DNA of 64,000 nt from Pirellulales bacterium (GTDB lineage: Bacteria; Planctomycetota; Planctomycetia; Pirellulales; PALSA-1355). The notes beneath the pieces are model-generated. The model was given only the letters and a program-made list of their open reading frames with translations. It was not told the DNA's origin and searched no databases. The translations under genes and the position numbers were made by a program. Shown here piece by piece: positions 50,678-59,253 of this stretch (its first letter is position 1; the number at the start of each line of letters is the position of its first letter). The stretch covers positions 1 to 64,000 of the forward strand of contig JALHMI010000011.1 of assembly GCA_022844125.1 (NCBI GenBank). The letters are read 5' to 3'.

Positions 50678-51541
50678 ATGCTGGTCGACCTCGTTCAAGT
50701 CACGGCTGCCGATGGCGTCCGTCTGCACGGCGCGCTCGAAACGCCGCCAGCAGGTCCTTCGCCCGGCGCGATTGACGCCTGGCTCTGTCTGCATGGCACG
50801 GGAAGCAATTTCTACGCTGGCGCAATGCTCGGCGGGCTCGCCCCAAAGCTGCTGGCGGCCGGATCGGCAGTGCTAAGAGCGAACACGCGCGGGCACGACA
50901 TCGTGTGCACCGGGCCGTCCTCCGCGGGGCATGCTTTGCTCGGCGCGGCCTTCGAACGGGTGAGCGAAGCGACGCTCGATATCGCAGCCTGGCTCAGGCT
51001 CTTGAACGAACGCGGGTATCAGCGCATCGGACTGCTGGGGCACAGTCTGGGGGCGATCAAGGCGATCTATGCGCTGGCTGCGGACGATGCGCCGAAGGTC
51101 GCTGCCCTGGCGGCCGCTTCGCCGCCCAGGTTGTCGTTTGAACACTTCAGCCAGTCGCGCCGCGGGCCAGAGTTCTTGAAGAATTTTGCCGAAGCCGAGC
51201 AACTCGTCGCGCTTGGAAAAGCAGATGAGCTGATGCTCGTCCAGTTTCCGATTGCGTATTATGTCACCGCCGCCGGCTTCGTCGATCGCTATGGGCCGGC
51301 CGAGCGGTACAACATTCTGCGGATGCTCGACCGGGTGAAGTGTCCGACGCTGATGACTTACGGCTCGAGCGAAGTGCAGGCGCACGATGCTTTCCGCGGC
51401 ATGCCCGAAGCCGTCGAGAAGTTTGCGACCGAGCAGAACCGTTTGCAATCCGCCGTGATCGCCGGCGCCGATCATCAATACACCGGCTGCTACGACACGC
51501 TGGCCGCGCGGATCCATAAGTGGGCCGCGCGGTTGGGTTAG
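50678..51541 (+). CDS. Alpha/beta hydrolase
   Basis: A 287-residue serine hydrolase. The nucleophile elbow GHSLGAIKAI (about residue 120) holds the serine, LHGTGSNFY near residue 38 supplies the oxyanion hole, and the last histidine is in VIAGADHQYTGCYDT. The acid is probably in TYGSSEVQAHD. No signal peptide is present. The enzyme type, esterase, lipase or thioesterase, cannot be said. Its stop overlaps that of the convergent DUF1080 gene by four bases. Confidence 0.85.
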   Translation: MLVDLVQVTAADGVRLHGALETPPAGPSPGAIDAWLCLHGTGSNFYAGAMLGGLAPKLLAAGSAVLRANTRGHDIVCTGPSSAGHALLGAAFERVSEATLDIAAWLRLLNERGYQRIGLLGHSLGAIKAIYALAADDAPKVAALAAASPPRLSFEHFSQSRRGPEFLKNFAEAEQLVALGKADELMLVQFPIAYYVTAAGFVDRYGPAERYNILRMLDRVKCPTLMTYGSSEVQAHDAFRGMPEAVEKFATEQNRLQSAVIAGADHQYTGCYDTLAARIHKWAARLG

Positions 51542-52725
51542 TCAACCGCCTCACTCCCGCGCGGCGGCATCGCGCCCAGCTTGATGTTGCGGAACGAAAG
51601 ATCCGTCTTCGGGTCGTGGCCTTGGATCGCAATTGTGCCGGCTTCCAGACGCTTGCCGTTGCGGGCATTCTCGTTCGGCTCGCGGTCGTCGGTCCAATCG
51701 CTCACCTGGTAGCCGTTGACCCAGGTGGCCATGTGGTCGCCGGCCACGACCAGGGTCTTGTGGAACCACTTGAAGTCGTCAGAAACGACTTTGCGGGCCT
51801 TCTGGCGGCGATAGAATGCGCCCGTGCCGAAGTCGATCGGTTTGGTGCGGTCGCCGAAGTGGCCATTTTGAATCTGGCTTTCGTATCCCTGCCAGAAATC
51901 GCCGGGGATGTTGCGGAAGAAGATGCCGCTGTTGAGGAACACGCCGTTAGAAAATACCTCGGTTTGCAGGACGAAGTCGGCCACGGGCTGTTCGAACTCG
52001 AGTTGACCGTTGCCGTTCTTGACGTTCAGCCAGCCTTCGGGCGTGACGCTGAACTTGCTTGCCTTGCCGGGATACTCTTTCCAGCCGGTGAGATCGCGGC
52101 CATTGAAGATAGGTTCGAGCGAAAGCGGCTTGAGCTTCACGTTTCGGAACTCGACCTTGCCCTGGTTGAATTGCAGGCCGATGTAGCCGCGACCGAGCGG
52201 CTGGGGGTCTTCGTAGTCGAGCACCTGCTTGCCGTCGATTGCCACCGTGAAGTGCCCGCCTTCTGCCTTGACGGTGAACGTGCGCCACTCGGTCGTGTCG
52301 TGCGTGCCTGTCGCTTTCTGGCGGCCGACAAAGCTGCCGGTCGGAAAGGGGCTGACCGATTCATCGGCGATATTCAGCTCGTAGCAATCCGTAGCCGGGT
52401 CCTTAGGCTCAAGGGGCGTCCGCAGAAACACGCCACTGTTAGTTCCCTTGGGCGCGCGGAAGTCGACCTTCAGCACATAGTCTGCGAACGGGGACGTCGT
52501 GTTGAGAAGACCTTTTGTGCCCGAGTCGACCGAGATGGTGGCGTCGGCGACTTTCCAGTTGGCGTCGCTGTTGGCCTTCCAGCCGAAGGTCGTTTCTCCG
52601 TCGAACAACAGGATCCAGCCGTCATTGAGTTCCTCGGGGGTGAGCGTGTTGGGGGCATCAGCGGCGAAGCCGGCTGCCGTGAGAACGAGGACCAGGGCGG
52701 CGTAAGAGCAAGCGGAGCGGATCAT
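51538..52725 (-). CDS. Exported protein with two DUF1080 domains
   Basis: A 395-residue secreted protein. A signal peptide (ACSYAALVLVLTAAGFAADA) precedes two 3-keto-disaccharide hydrolase (DUF1080) LamG-like domains, at about 25-205 (LNDGWILLFDGETTFGWKAN then STKGLLNTTSPFADYVLKVD, quoted in parts) and about 215-390 (PIFNGRDLTGWKEYPGKASK). Both have the opening DGW/GWK motif and a beta-jelly-roll pattern. DUF1080 proteins act on glycans and are abundant in planctomycetes. ATG 52725 has no strong Shine-Dalgarno. A role in polysaccharide degradation alongside the sulfatase is inferred. Confidence 0.9.
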   Translation of the reverse strand: MIRSACSYAALVLVLTAAGFAADAPNTLTPEELNDGWILLFDGETTFGWKANSDANWKVADATISVDSGTKGLLNTTSPFADYVLKVDFRAPKGTNSGVFLRTPLEPKDPATDCYELNIADESVSPFPTGSFVGRQKATGTHDTTEWRTFTVKAEGGHFTVAIDGKQVLDYEDPQPLGRGYIGLQFNQGKVEFRNVKLKPLSLEPIFNGRDLTGWKEYPGKASKFSVTPEGWLNVKNGNGQLEFEQPVADFVLQTEVFSNGVFLNSGIFFRNIPGDFWQGYESQIQNGHFGDRTKPIDFGTGAFYRRQKARKVVSDDFKWFHKTLVVAGDHMATWVNGYQVSDWTDDREPNENARNGKRLEAGTIAIQGHDPKTDLSFRNIKLGAMPPRGSEAVD

Positions 52726-52814
52726 GGCAGGAGGCTCGCGGAGGCGATCTGGGGGGCAGGACAATGACGGCGCGATTTTATCATGCCCGGCCGCGGACAG
52801 CTACCTGCGGCTGC

Positions 52815-53960
52815 TTACGCTTCCCGCGTCAGCGCCATGTTGTCGCGGTGGATCACTTCGTGGTACGGGCAGCGACCGAGCACGCCGGCAATCTGCTCGG
52901 TCTTCAGCCCTTTGATCTTCAGCACGTCTTCCACGGCATAGTTTGAAAGCCCACGAGCGAATTCGTCTCCGCTCGCGTCTTGCAGCGAAACGACGTCCCC
53001 TTTCTTAAAGCTGCCCGAAGCACTGGCAACGCCGATGGCGAGCAAACTGCGGCCCTTCTTCTCCACGGCTTCCCGTGCGCCGGCGTCGAGCACGAGCACG
53101 CCGCGCGGCTGAACCGTGAAGCCGACCCAGCGCTTGAACGAGCGCAGCATCTGCCCCTGAGCGAGGAACAGCGTCCCCACGTCCTCGCCGGCGACGATCT
53201 TGGCCAGGTTGCCGGGCACGCGGCCGTTGGCGATGATGACGTTCTCGCCGGCAGTGGTTGCAATCCGCGCGGCGTTGAGCTTGCTGGCCATGCCGCCTTT
53301 GCTGAGGCCCGTCAGGCTGTCTCGCACGAGGCTGAAGATCGATTCGTCGAGTTTCGAGACGATTGGAATTCGCTTGGTTCCGAGCTCGCGCGGGTCGCCG
53401 TTGTAGAGGCCATCGACGTCGGAGAGCAGCACCAAGAGCGGTGCGCGGATCAAATTCGTGACCATCGCGGCCAGCTTGTCGTTGTCGCCGAACGTCGTCA
53501 TCAATTCGTCGACGCTGACCGTATCGTTCTCATTGATGATTGGCACCGCGCCGAACTCAAACAAGGCCCGAATCGTATTCCGTACATTGAGATAGGCTGT
53601 GCGGTCGTCGAGATCGCGCGCCGTGAGCAGCACCTGCGCAGCATGGCGGCCGTGGGCGCGCAGGCCGCGGTCGTAGGCTTCCATTAAATGACTTTGCCCG
53701 ACAGCGGCAACGGCTTGAAGCTGGGCCAGATTGCCCGGGCGTTTGGGCAGGCCGAGCTGACCGAGACCAGCGCCAACAGCGCCCGAGGTGACCAGCACGA
53801 TGTTTCGACCCGTGCTGATGAGCTGGTGCAGCTCTTCAGTGAGGGCCGCGATTCGCTCGCCGTTCAGCAGCCCGCCGGCGCCAGTGAGGACGCGCGTGCC
53901 GACCTTAACCACAATCGTGTGGGCGGCGGTGGCAACTTCTTGACGAACCAGATCAGTCAT
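52815..53960 (-). CDS. proB: Glutamate 5-kinase
   Basis: A 381-residue enzyme that phosphorylates L-glutamate in the first step of proline synthesis. The amino-acid-kinase start (TIVVKVGTRVLTGAGGLLNG), the phosphate loop (IVLVTSGAVGAGLGQLGLPK), the PIINENDTVSVDEL segment and KGGMASKLNAARIATTAGEN are intact, and a C-terminal PUA domain (RGVLVLDAGAREAVEKKGRS) is present. Length is normal for the PUA form. ATG 53960 starts the family domain. proA is not adjacent. The Rrf2-type regulator gene lies 120 bases beyond, on the same strand. Confidence 0.95.
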   Translation of the reverse strand: MTDLVRQEVATAAHTIVVKVGTRVLTGAGGLLNGERIAALTEELHQLISTGRNIVLVTSGAVGAGLGQLGLPKRPGNLAQLQAVAAVGQSHLMEAYDRGLRAHGRHAAQVLLTARDLDDRTAYLNVRNTIRALFEFGAVPIINENDTVSVDELMTTFGDNDKLAAMVTNLIRAPLLVLLSDVDGLYNGDPRELGTKRIPIVSKLDESIFSLVRDSLTGLSKGGMASKLNAARIATTAGENVIIANGRVPGNLAKIVAGEDVGTLFLAQGQMLRSFKRWVGFTVQPRGVLVLDAGAREAVEKKGRSLLAIGVASASGSFKKGDVVSLQDASGDEFARGLSNYAVEDVLKIKGLKTEQIAGVLGRCPYHEVIHRDNMALTREA

Positions 53961-54080
53961 GACTCGTTCGGTTAACGTTGAGATCGGCCCCAGCCTAAGG
54001 CAATGAGGCACGGGATTTCCCAGCATCATAACGACTGGTAGCCCAGCGAGGCAGGGCAGGCTAGCCGACCAATCCACTGG

Positions 54081-54524
54081 TCAGCGCTTCTTCGCCGGCA
54101 CTCTAGGAAAGTCACATAGCGGCTTGCTGGGGTTCGGATCTGCCAGTAGTTCGGCCACGGTCGAGGCCTTGAACGCCTTTTCCATGGCGGCCAGCGCGTC
54201 GTCCAGCCGCTTGTGCATGGGGCACAGGTTTGTGCCGTGCGACTTGAGCCCCAGCGGGCAGGTCCTGATCCTTTCAATGGGATCGACCAGTTCGATGACC
54301 TCCCAGACGCTCAGCTTCTTGGGATCGGCAGCCAGCGTGAAGCCGCCGTGCAGTCCGCGCTGCGAGTGCACGAGTCCACCGCGACCGAGGGCTTGCAGCA
54401 CTTTGGACAAGTAGCCGGCCGGCACGCGCGTGGTGGCGGCGATCTGCTGCGTGGTTTGCGGCGTATCCTGACCGGCCAGGTAGACGATCGCCCGCAGAGC
54501 ATATTCAGCGGTTTGCGAGATCAT
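54081..54524 (-). CDS. Rrf2 family transcriptional regulator
   Basis: A 147-residue regulator with the Rrf2 winged helix ([19 protein letters not shown], then [20 protein letters not shown] and [20 protein letters not shown]). Two cysteines in [18 protein letters not shown] (spaced by 11 residues) and one in PLCDFP lie where NsrR/IscR-type proteins bind a cluster, so redox or nitrosative sensing is possible but the spacing is not that of IscR. Start ATG 54524 matches the family N terminus; an in-frame ATG at 54560 would overlap the operator-like repeat. Its target is unknown; it stands between proB and the divergent purF. Confidence 0.85.
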   Translation of the reverse strand: MISQTAEYALRAIVYLAGQDTPQTTQQIAATTRVPAGYLSKVLQALGRGGLVHSQRGLHGGFTLAADPKKLSVWEVIELVDPIERIRTCPLGLKSHGTNLCPMHKRLDDALAAMEKAFKASTVAELLADPNPSKPLCDFPRVPAKKR

Positions 54525-54547
54525 GTCAGGGGAATCGCCGTGATATT

Positions 54548-54563
54548 TGGATAGATACATCCA
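54548..54563 (-). promoter_or_regulatory. Operator-like inverted repeat before the Rrf2 gene
   Basis: TGGAT (54548-54552) and ATCCA (54559-54563) are a perfect 5-bp inverted repeat with a six-base spacer, 24 bases upstream of ATG 54524. Rrf2 proteins usually autoregulate through such sites. No -10/-35 pair was located with confidence. Confidence 0.5.
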
Positions 54564-54713
54564 TTTTATCAGGTGAACTGAAGAGAGGCTATTCCGAGGT
54601 GGCGCGCTTGGCCGCCCCCGCGAAAGGAGCATCGCAATCGTTGCGATTGCTTAGGTTTGTTCGTATTTATGGCGAGATTGCGTCGCTCGAGGCACCTCGC
54701 GTCGTTGCGGCAG

Positions 54714-54750
54714 TTGTTAATCCTACGAGCCCTCTCTACAATAAGGGCTC
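54714..54750 (+). promoter_or_regulatory. purF promoter overlapped by an inverted repeat
   Basis: TTGTTA (54714-54719), a 17-base spacer and TACAAT (54737-54742) form a good promoter. The arms GAGCCCT (54727-54733) and AGGGCTC (54744-54750), 7 bp each, flank the -10 exactly, so a dimeric repressor would occlude the promoter; they could also form a hairpin at the transcript start. The leader to ATG 54887 is about 138 nt and contains GGCCG/CGGCC arms. Confidence 0.6.
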
Positions 54751-54886
54751 GGCGTGGTCGGGCGGGAAACTTTCGTGCGGTTGGGCGGCCGCAAATCCTT
54801 ACGGCCACTTCGCGTTACGCTCTCGAAGGGAACTCCCAGGGGCTACTAGCGGCACGGACCCTCTTCCGCCGCACCGGCAAATCTTC

Positions 54887-56485
54887 ATGAGTGACTTGTT
54901 TCACGAATGCGGTGTGGCCGCGGTTTATCACCTCCCCGGCCGGGGCGTCAACTCACTCTATCCGGATCAAGGGCCCGAGGAAGTCTCTCGGCTCATTCCC
55001 CGGATGCTGCTCGACATCCAGAATCGAGGGCAGCTCTCGGCCGGCTTCACCACCTACAATCCGCGCCGCAACCAGTTGCTCGATTCCTATAAGGATCTGG
55101 GCAGCGTCAGCGAGGTGTTCCGACTCAGCCACCGCGGCAAGTTCGAAAGCCTGATGCGCAAGTACGCAGGCCGGGCGGCTATCGGCCAGGTGCGCTACGC
55201 CACCTGCGGGCCAGAAGAAAAAAGCTACGCCCAACCGTTCGAGCGGCACCACGTGCAGAAGCACAAGTGGTTCAGCTTTGCCTTCAACGGCCAACTGGCG
55301 AATTACCAGGAACTGCGACAAAGCCTCCTGGAAGGCGGCGACAACTACCTCGCCCGCGACACCGATACCGAAATCATCATGCATGAGATCGGCCGGCAGC
55401 TCTCCGAAAACAACCGGCCGAGCCTGATTGAGATCATGCGGGCGATTGCCGCCAAGTTCGACGGGGCCTATTGCCTCGTGCTGCTGAACGCCGTGGGCGA
55501 CATGATCGTGGCCCGCGATCCGCTGGGTTTGCGGCCCTTGTGCTATGCGATCGAGGGGCCACTGTTCGCTGCCGCGAGCGAAAGCGTGGCCCTGGTGAAC
55601 CTCGGGTTTTCTCCTGAGAACGTCAAATCGCTGCTGCCAGGCCAGGCCATCACGATCACGAACGGCGAGCTGGAAATCCAGACGTTTGCCCGCAGCCCGC
55701 GCCGGGCGCACTGCTTCTTCGAGTGGATTTACTTCGCCAATGTGGCCAGCACGATGGACGGCCGCAGCGTGTACCTCTCGCGCAAGGCCTTGGGCGAAGA
55801 GCTGGCCCGGCTCGAAGATGTGCCGATCGATCGCGACACGATTGTCGTTCCGGTGCCGGACACCAGCAAGGCAGCGGCCGACTCGATGGCCTTCAAGCTC
55901 GGCATTCCTTCGCTCGAAGGTTTGATCCGCAATCGCTACTCGGGCCGGACCTTCATTGAAGGCAGCGGTAACCGTCAGCGCAAGGTCGAGACCAAGTACA
56001 CGCCACTTCGCGAAGTGCTCGAAGGCAAACGCGTGCTCCTGGTTGAGGATTCAATCGTTCGCTCGACCACGATGAAAGTGCTCATCAAGCGGGTTCGCGA
56101 AATGGGCCGTGCCCGCGAGATTCACGTTCGCGTGGCCTGCCCGCCGATCGTGGCGCCGTGCTTTTATGGCATCGACATGTCGACGATCAGCGAGCTCTTT
56201 GCCCCGAAGTTCTTGAACGGGGAGCCGCTCAGCCAGGGTGCCCAGGATGACATGGCCCGCGCGCTGGGCGCCGATTCGCTGCGCTACTTGCCGGTCGAGT
56301 CGATCGCCCGCGCAATCGGTTTCGACGGCGATCAACTTTGCCAGGCCTGTCTGACCGGCGAGTATCCGTCGCCCGCGGGCAGGGCCCTCTATCAGATCGC
56401 GCTCGCGCATAATCAGAACGGCCAATCGAAGCGGACCTACGAGAGCCAGGTGCCAGTGACGGCCGCCGAGCGAACGACGGGGTAG
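54887..56485 (+). CDS. purF: Amidophosphoribosyltransferase (Fe-S type)
   Basis: A 532-residue enzyme making phosphoribosylamine from PRPP and glutamine, the first step of purine synthesis. After a seven-residue propeptide, C8 ([10 protein letters not shown]) becomes the N-terminal nucleophile of the glutaminase domain. The PRPP loop is [15 protein letters not shown]. Cysteines in [25 protein letters not shown] and [15 protein letters not shown] sit where Bacillus-type PurF binds a [4Fe-4S] cluster, so this is the cluster-bearing form. The protein is longer than the usual ~480 residues: extra residues lie in the glutaminase half and at the C terminus. ATG 54887 is required for the cleavage site. 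No other pur gene is in the window. Confidence 0.94.
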   Translation: MSDLFHECGVAAVYHLPGRGVNSLYPDQGPEEVSRLIPRMLLDIQNRGQLSAGFTTYNPRRNQLLDSYKDLGSVSEVFRLSHRGKFESLMRKYAGRAAIGQVRYATCGPEEKSYAQPFERHHVQKHKWFSFAFNGQLANYQELRQSLLEGGDNYLARDTDTEIIMHEIGRQLSENNRPSLIEIMRAIAAKFDGAYCLVLLNAVGDMIVARDPLGLRPLCYAIEGPLFAAASESVALVNLGFSPENVKSLLPGQAITITNGELEIQTFARSPRRAHCFFEWIYFANVASTMDGRSVYLSRKALGEELARLEDVPIDRDTIVVPVPDTSKAAADSMAFKLGIPSLEGLIRNRYSGRTFIEGSGNRQRKVETKYTPLREVLEGKRVLLVEDSIVRSTTMKVLIKRVREMGRAREIHVRVACPPIVAPCFYGIDMSTISELFAPKFLNGEPLSQGAQDDMARALGADSLRYLPVESIARAIGFDGDQLCQACLTGEYPSPAGRALYQIALAHNQNGQSKRTYESQVPVTAAERTTG

Positions 56486-56530
56486 GGCGGGTTCGTTTTC
56501 TGATCCGCGCCCGTAGCGATGCTGCCGGGC

Positions 56531-57181
56531 CTAAACGTTTGCCGTCTTCTCAAACTCGGCACGAAACACGGAGTGACCGTGCAATCGCATGCGGCGCTCG
56601 AAGTGCGTGCGGTAGTCCAGATCGTGGTCAGCGGGTTTTTCTTGCACCTCGTGCGGGCCGCTGAGCCGCGTGTGCTCGCGCAGCGTTTCGAGCGCGGTGA
56701 GGAAGTACTCCTCGACGTCGGTCCAGAAGTGCAGCCGCCCGCCGGGGATCAACACTCGCTGCACGTCCTTAACGAATGCCTCGTTCATCACCCGGCGCTT
56801 CTTGTGCCGGGCCTTCCACCAGGGGTCGGGAAAGTACACATGCACCGCCCGGATCGAGTCGTCCGCGAGCGCCGCGCGCAAGAAAATCTGCGCGTCGCCG
56901 TGGATGATCCGCGCGTTCGAAAGTTCGCGCGTCGCCAGTCGCGCGGCGATAAACCGGGCGTACTTGTTCATGATCTCGATGCCCAGGAAATCGGCGTCAG
57001 GGGCCCCGGTCGCTGCCGCGGAGAGAAATAGTCCCTTGCCGCTGCCAACCTCGATTTCCACCGGCGCGGTGCGGCCGAACATCTTCGCTCGGTCGAACGG
57101 GCGCGGCGATGCGTCGAGCTCCAGCAGATAGCCCGACAGATCGAGCCCGGGATCAATACGACGAAGTGCTCTGCGGCCCAC
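56531..57181 (-). CDS. trmB: tRNA (guanine-N7)-methyltransferase
   Basis: A 216-residue SAM-dependent enzyme that methylates G46 in tRNA. The SAM-binding motif IEVGSGKGLFLSAAA, the GIEIMNKYARFIAARLATR stretch and the tRNA-binding VYFPDPWWKARHKKRR are all conserved, as is FWTDVEEYFLTALE. Start is GTG 57181, preceded by a GAGAAAG ribosome site. It lies 27 bases downstream of the rhomboid protease gene on the same strand and is convergent to purF. Confidence 0.94.
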   Translation of the reverse strand: MGRRALRRIDPGLDLSGYLLELDASPRPFDRAKMFGRTAPVEIEVGSGKGLFLSAAATGAPDADFLGIEIMNKYARFIAARLATRELSNARIIHGDAQIFLRAALADDSIRAVHVYFPDPWWKARHKKRRVMNEAFVKDVQRVLIPGGRLHFWTDVEEYFLTALETLREHTRLSGPHEVQEKPADHDLDYRTHFERRMRLHGHSVFRAEFEKTANV

Positions 57182-57208
57182 GGTCTGAACTTTCTCTGAG
57201 AAGTCGCC

Positions 57209-58018
57209 TTACCGACGCTCGTCCGGTGGCGTGGTGAAATCGAAGTGCCGCTTGATCTCGTCGGACCAGGACACGCCGGGCGGCGGTGCTCCAAACGAGA
57301 GAATCGGCATCAGCAACGCCCCGGCCGCGAAACCGCCAATGTGCGCCCAGACGGCGACGCCTAGATCGCGGGCGAAGAACGCGTCGGTAAGCTGGCCGCC
57401 AAGCCAGATCAGTAGCCACAGGATGGCAGGTACTTCGATGATCGTGATGAAGCCGAAGAAGATCAGTGTGCTGACGGTCGCCTTGGGAAAGGTGACGGCA
57501 TACGCGCCCAGGATGGTGGACACGGCGCCACTGGCGCCAATGACCGGCATAGTACTGTGGGGATCGTAGGCCCAGTGACAGGCCGTGGCCAGCAGTCCGC
57601 CCACAAGATAAAAGCCCAGGTAGAGCCAATGTCCCAGGCGATCTTCGATGTTGTTGCCGAAGATGAACAGAAACCACATGTTGCCGATCAGGTGCATCCA
57701 CCCGCCGTGCAGGAACATGCAGGTGAACACTGAGAGAATAATCGCGCCGGGATTAGCGTTGAGCACGACCTGGCCGACCTTCTTTGGCGCCTGCTGGCCA
57801 TTGTCGTCCAGTTGCATCAAATCAACTTCAAGTTTGGCCTGCGGCGTATCGAGCTGGGCGATGCGCGCCGGAATGAAGCCGTGACGGATGGCAAACGTCT
57901 GTTGTTCGAGCGGTGAGAGCATGGCCGCGTAAAGCATCACGAGCGAGTTAATCACCACCAGCGCATAGGTGACAAACGGCGTGAGGATGGTCGGGTTGTG
58001 GTCTTTGAGCGGCAGCAT
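57209..58018 (-). CDS. Rhomboid family intramembrane serine protease
   Basis: A 269-residue integral membrane protein. The catalytic serine is in GASGAVSTILGAYAVTFP (about residue 162), and the partner histidine in HIGGFAAGALLMP (about 224). TMFLHGGWMHLIGNMWFLFIFG-like sequence near residue 105 (CMFLHGGWMHLIGNMWF) is the family signature with the structural histidine/asparagine. Six or seven helices are expected. It cleaves within the membrane; the substrate is unknown. It precedes trmB by 27 bases. Confidence 0.94.
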   Translation of the reverse strand: MLPLKDHNPTILTPFVTYALVVINSLVMLYAAMLSPLEQQTFAIRHGFIPARIAQLDTPQAKLEVDLMQLDDNGQQAPKKVGQVVLNANPGAIILSVFTCMFLHGGWMHLIGNMWFLFIFGNNIEDRLGHWLYLGFYLVGGLLATACHWAYDPHSTMPVIGASGAVSTILGAYAVTFPKATVSTLIFFGFITIIEVPAILWLLIWLGGQLTDAFFARDLGVAVWAHIGGFAAGALLMPILSFGAPPPGVSWSDEIKRHFDFTTPPDERR

Positions 58019-58073
58019 GGATCAGCACACGGTGTTGGAGCCTGCCGCAATTTAGGGGCGGACGATTGCCGCT

Positions 58074-58595
58074 TCAGGAAGACGCTGGGGGCGCACCGGT
58101 GAGTGCTTCGACCGGCAGGGCAACGCCTTTGATCCTGCCGTCGGCAACCAGGCCCTGATTGACGAAGGCCTGGAACCGGCAAACGATGATCGCGCCGACT
58201 CGTACCTTGATTAATTGGCACACAACGACCAGCCGATCTCCAACGCGCACAGGATCGCGAAACCGCACGTCCTCCAGTCCGCCAAAGCCGACCACCTTGC
58301 TTTCGCCCAGCAGCTTGTGCTTGTGAGCATAATAGCTACACATCTGGGCAGCGCACTCGCAGATAATCACTCCCGGCATCAACGGCATGCCGGGCATGTG
58401 CCCCCGTACCCAGAACTCCTGGTCGGTGATGTCTTTGTATCCTGCGCAGATCATCCGCTCGACGTCATCGAAGCAGATTGCGGTGAGCTGCTCCATCTCA
58501 TAGCGCTGCGGATTGTACTTCCGGATTTCGTCGAGATTGGCGACGGCATGATCGAAGTCGATCTCGGACCAGTCCAGCAGTAGCTCTTTCGACAC
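58074..58595 (-). CDS. FabZ-like 3-hydroxyacyl-ACP dehydratase
   Basis: A 173-residue hot-dog-fold protein. The catalytic histidine lies in VRGHMPGMPLMPGVIICECA at about residue 67, and the acidic partner in ICECAAQM; both match FabZ, which normally reads GHFPG...EAMAQ. The N-terminal extension (WSEIDFDHAVANLDEIRKYN) is longer than in canonical FabZ, and family relatives of this form are often simply annotated as FabA/FabZ-like. GTG 58595 with GGAG seven bases upstream is the likely start. It may act in fatty-acid or polyketide synthesis; no other fab gene is adjacent. Confidence 0.82.
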   Translation of the reverse strand: MSKELLLDWSEIDFDHAVANLDEIRKYNPQRYEMEQLTAICFDDVERMICAGYKDITDQEFWVRGHMPGMPLMPGVIICECAAQMCSYYAHKHKLLGESKVVGFGGLEDVRFRDPVRVGDRLVVVCQLIKVRVGAIIVCRFQAFVNQGLVADGRIKGVALPVEALTGAPPASS

Positions 58596-58651
58596 TTCAA
58601 AAACTCCGCGCTGTCATCACGTCCAAAGGGGGGCGGTTCACCTGGGGATTC

Positions 58652-58696
58652 TAGCCCTTGGCTGAAGGGCGGGCAACTTCGCGCCACCAAGGGCTA
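58652..58696 (-). terminator. Long inverted repeat after the 32-residue gene
   Basis: TAGCCCTTGG (58652-58661) and CCAAGGGCTA (58687-58696) are perfect 10-bp arms 25 bases apart; inside, GCCCTT and AAGGGC can form an alternative smaller hairpin. The element lies between the small basic gene and the FabZ-like gene, both on the minus strand. A terminator or an RNA switch are both possible. The 185 bases between it and the small gene hold nothing else. Confidence 0.5.
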
Positions 58697-58881
58697 CCCG
58701 CTTTTGCGCACTCCTAACAGCGGGCACGCACATGTTTCGGTGCGCAGCGGTTCGCTGCTGTTTCGCTCATCGGGGAATGATCTTGGCGAATGGCCAATTG
58801 CGCGCAGGGCAAAACCATCGATCGCACCGGGGGTGCAACCACGGTTCCTGGCTGCCCCGCAAGCTCGGCGAGCGCGGTCGA

Positions 58882-58980
58882 TCAGGTGCGGATGTCTTTC
58901 CGCTTGAGCCGCCGGGCCTTGCTGTTGGCGGGGCGCTTGCCGTGGTTGGCTTTCTTCAGTTTGCGGTGGGGCTTGGCCAT
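58882..58980 (-). CDS. 32-residue basic protein
   Basis: A very short gene: 32 residues, about half of them Lys, Arg or His (start MAKPHRKLKKANHGKRPANS, then KARRLKRKDIRT). It has the look of a small ribosomal or nucleoid protein, but I recognise no named family. Support comes from its codon-plausible sequence, a GAGAG site upstream, and a perfect TATAAT on the minus strand (59045-59040) at a fitting distance. A small conserved planctomycete protein of this type is plausible; chance is not excluded. Confidence 0.6.
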   Translation of the reverse strand: MAKPHRKLKKANHGKRPANSKARRLKRKDIRT

Positions 58981-59039
58981 GACTCTCGATTCTCGCGTTG
59001 GCGCGGTCCTGGCGACCGCTCACACAGGGGAAACAACTC

Positions 59040-59045
59040 ATTATA
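59040..59045 (-). promoter_or_regulatory. -10 box for the 32-residue gene
   Basis: Perfect TATAAT on the minus strand (59045-59040). The -35 is weak (GATAGC at about 59069-59064, 18 bases upstream). The expected leader is about 50 nt. Confidence 0.5.
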
Positions 59046-59128
59046 GGAAAGCTGCCGCCAAATGCTATCCCGACAGGCGCCGTCGCCGGCAGCAAAGTAC
59101 CCCAGGATCGCCGACAAACAACGCCGGA

Positions 59129-59157
59129 TTGACCCAAACTGCCGTTTTCTGTACAAG
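59129..59157 (+). promoter_or_regulatory. Promoter of the flagellar operon
   Basis: TTGACC (59129-59134), 17 bases, then TACAAG (59152-59157). A sigma-70-type rather than sigma-28 or sigma-54 promoter. The leader is about 90 nt to fliF ATG 59254. It is divergent from the small basic gene. Confidence 0.6.
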
Positions 59158-59253
59158 TCTCGCCGCCTGCTGTGGGGCCTCAGGATTGGCCCCGCTCGGG
59201 CCGCCGCGAGTCCACGCTCGGCCAACTCAATTCGAACGCTTCAGGTTCCACGG

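Noticed and set aside
51520-52767. A 415-residue plus-strand frame opposite the DUF1080 gene
   Set aside because: The minus-strand product has a signal peptide and two clear DUF1080 domains; the plus-strand frame has none.
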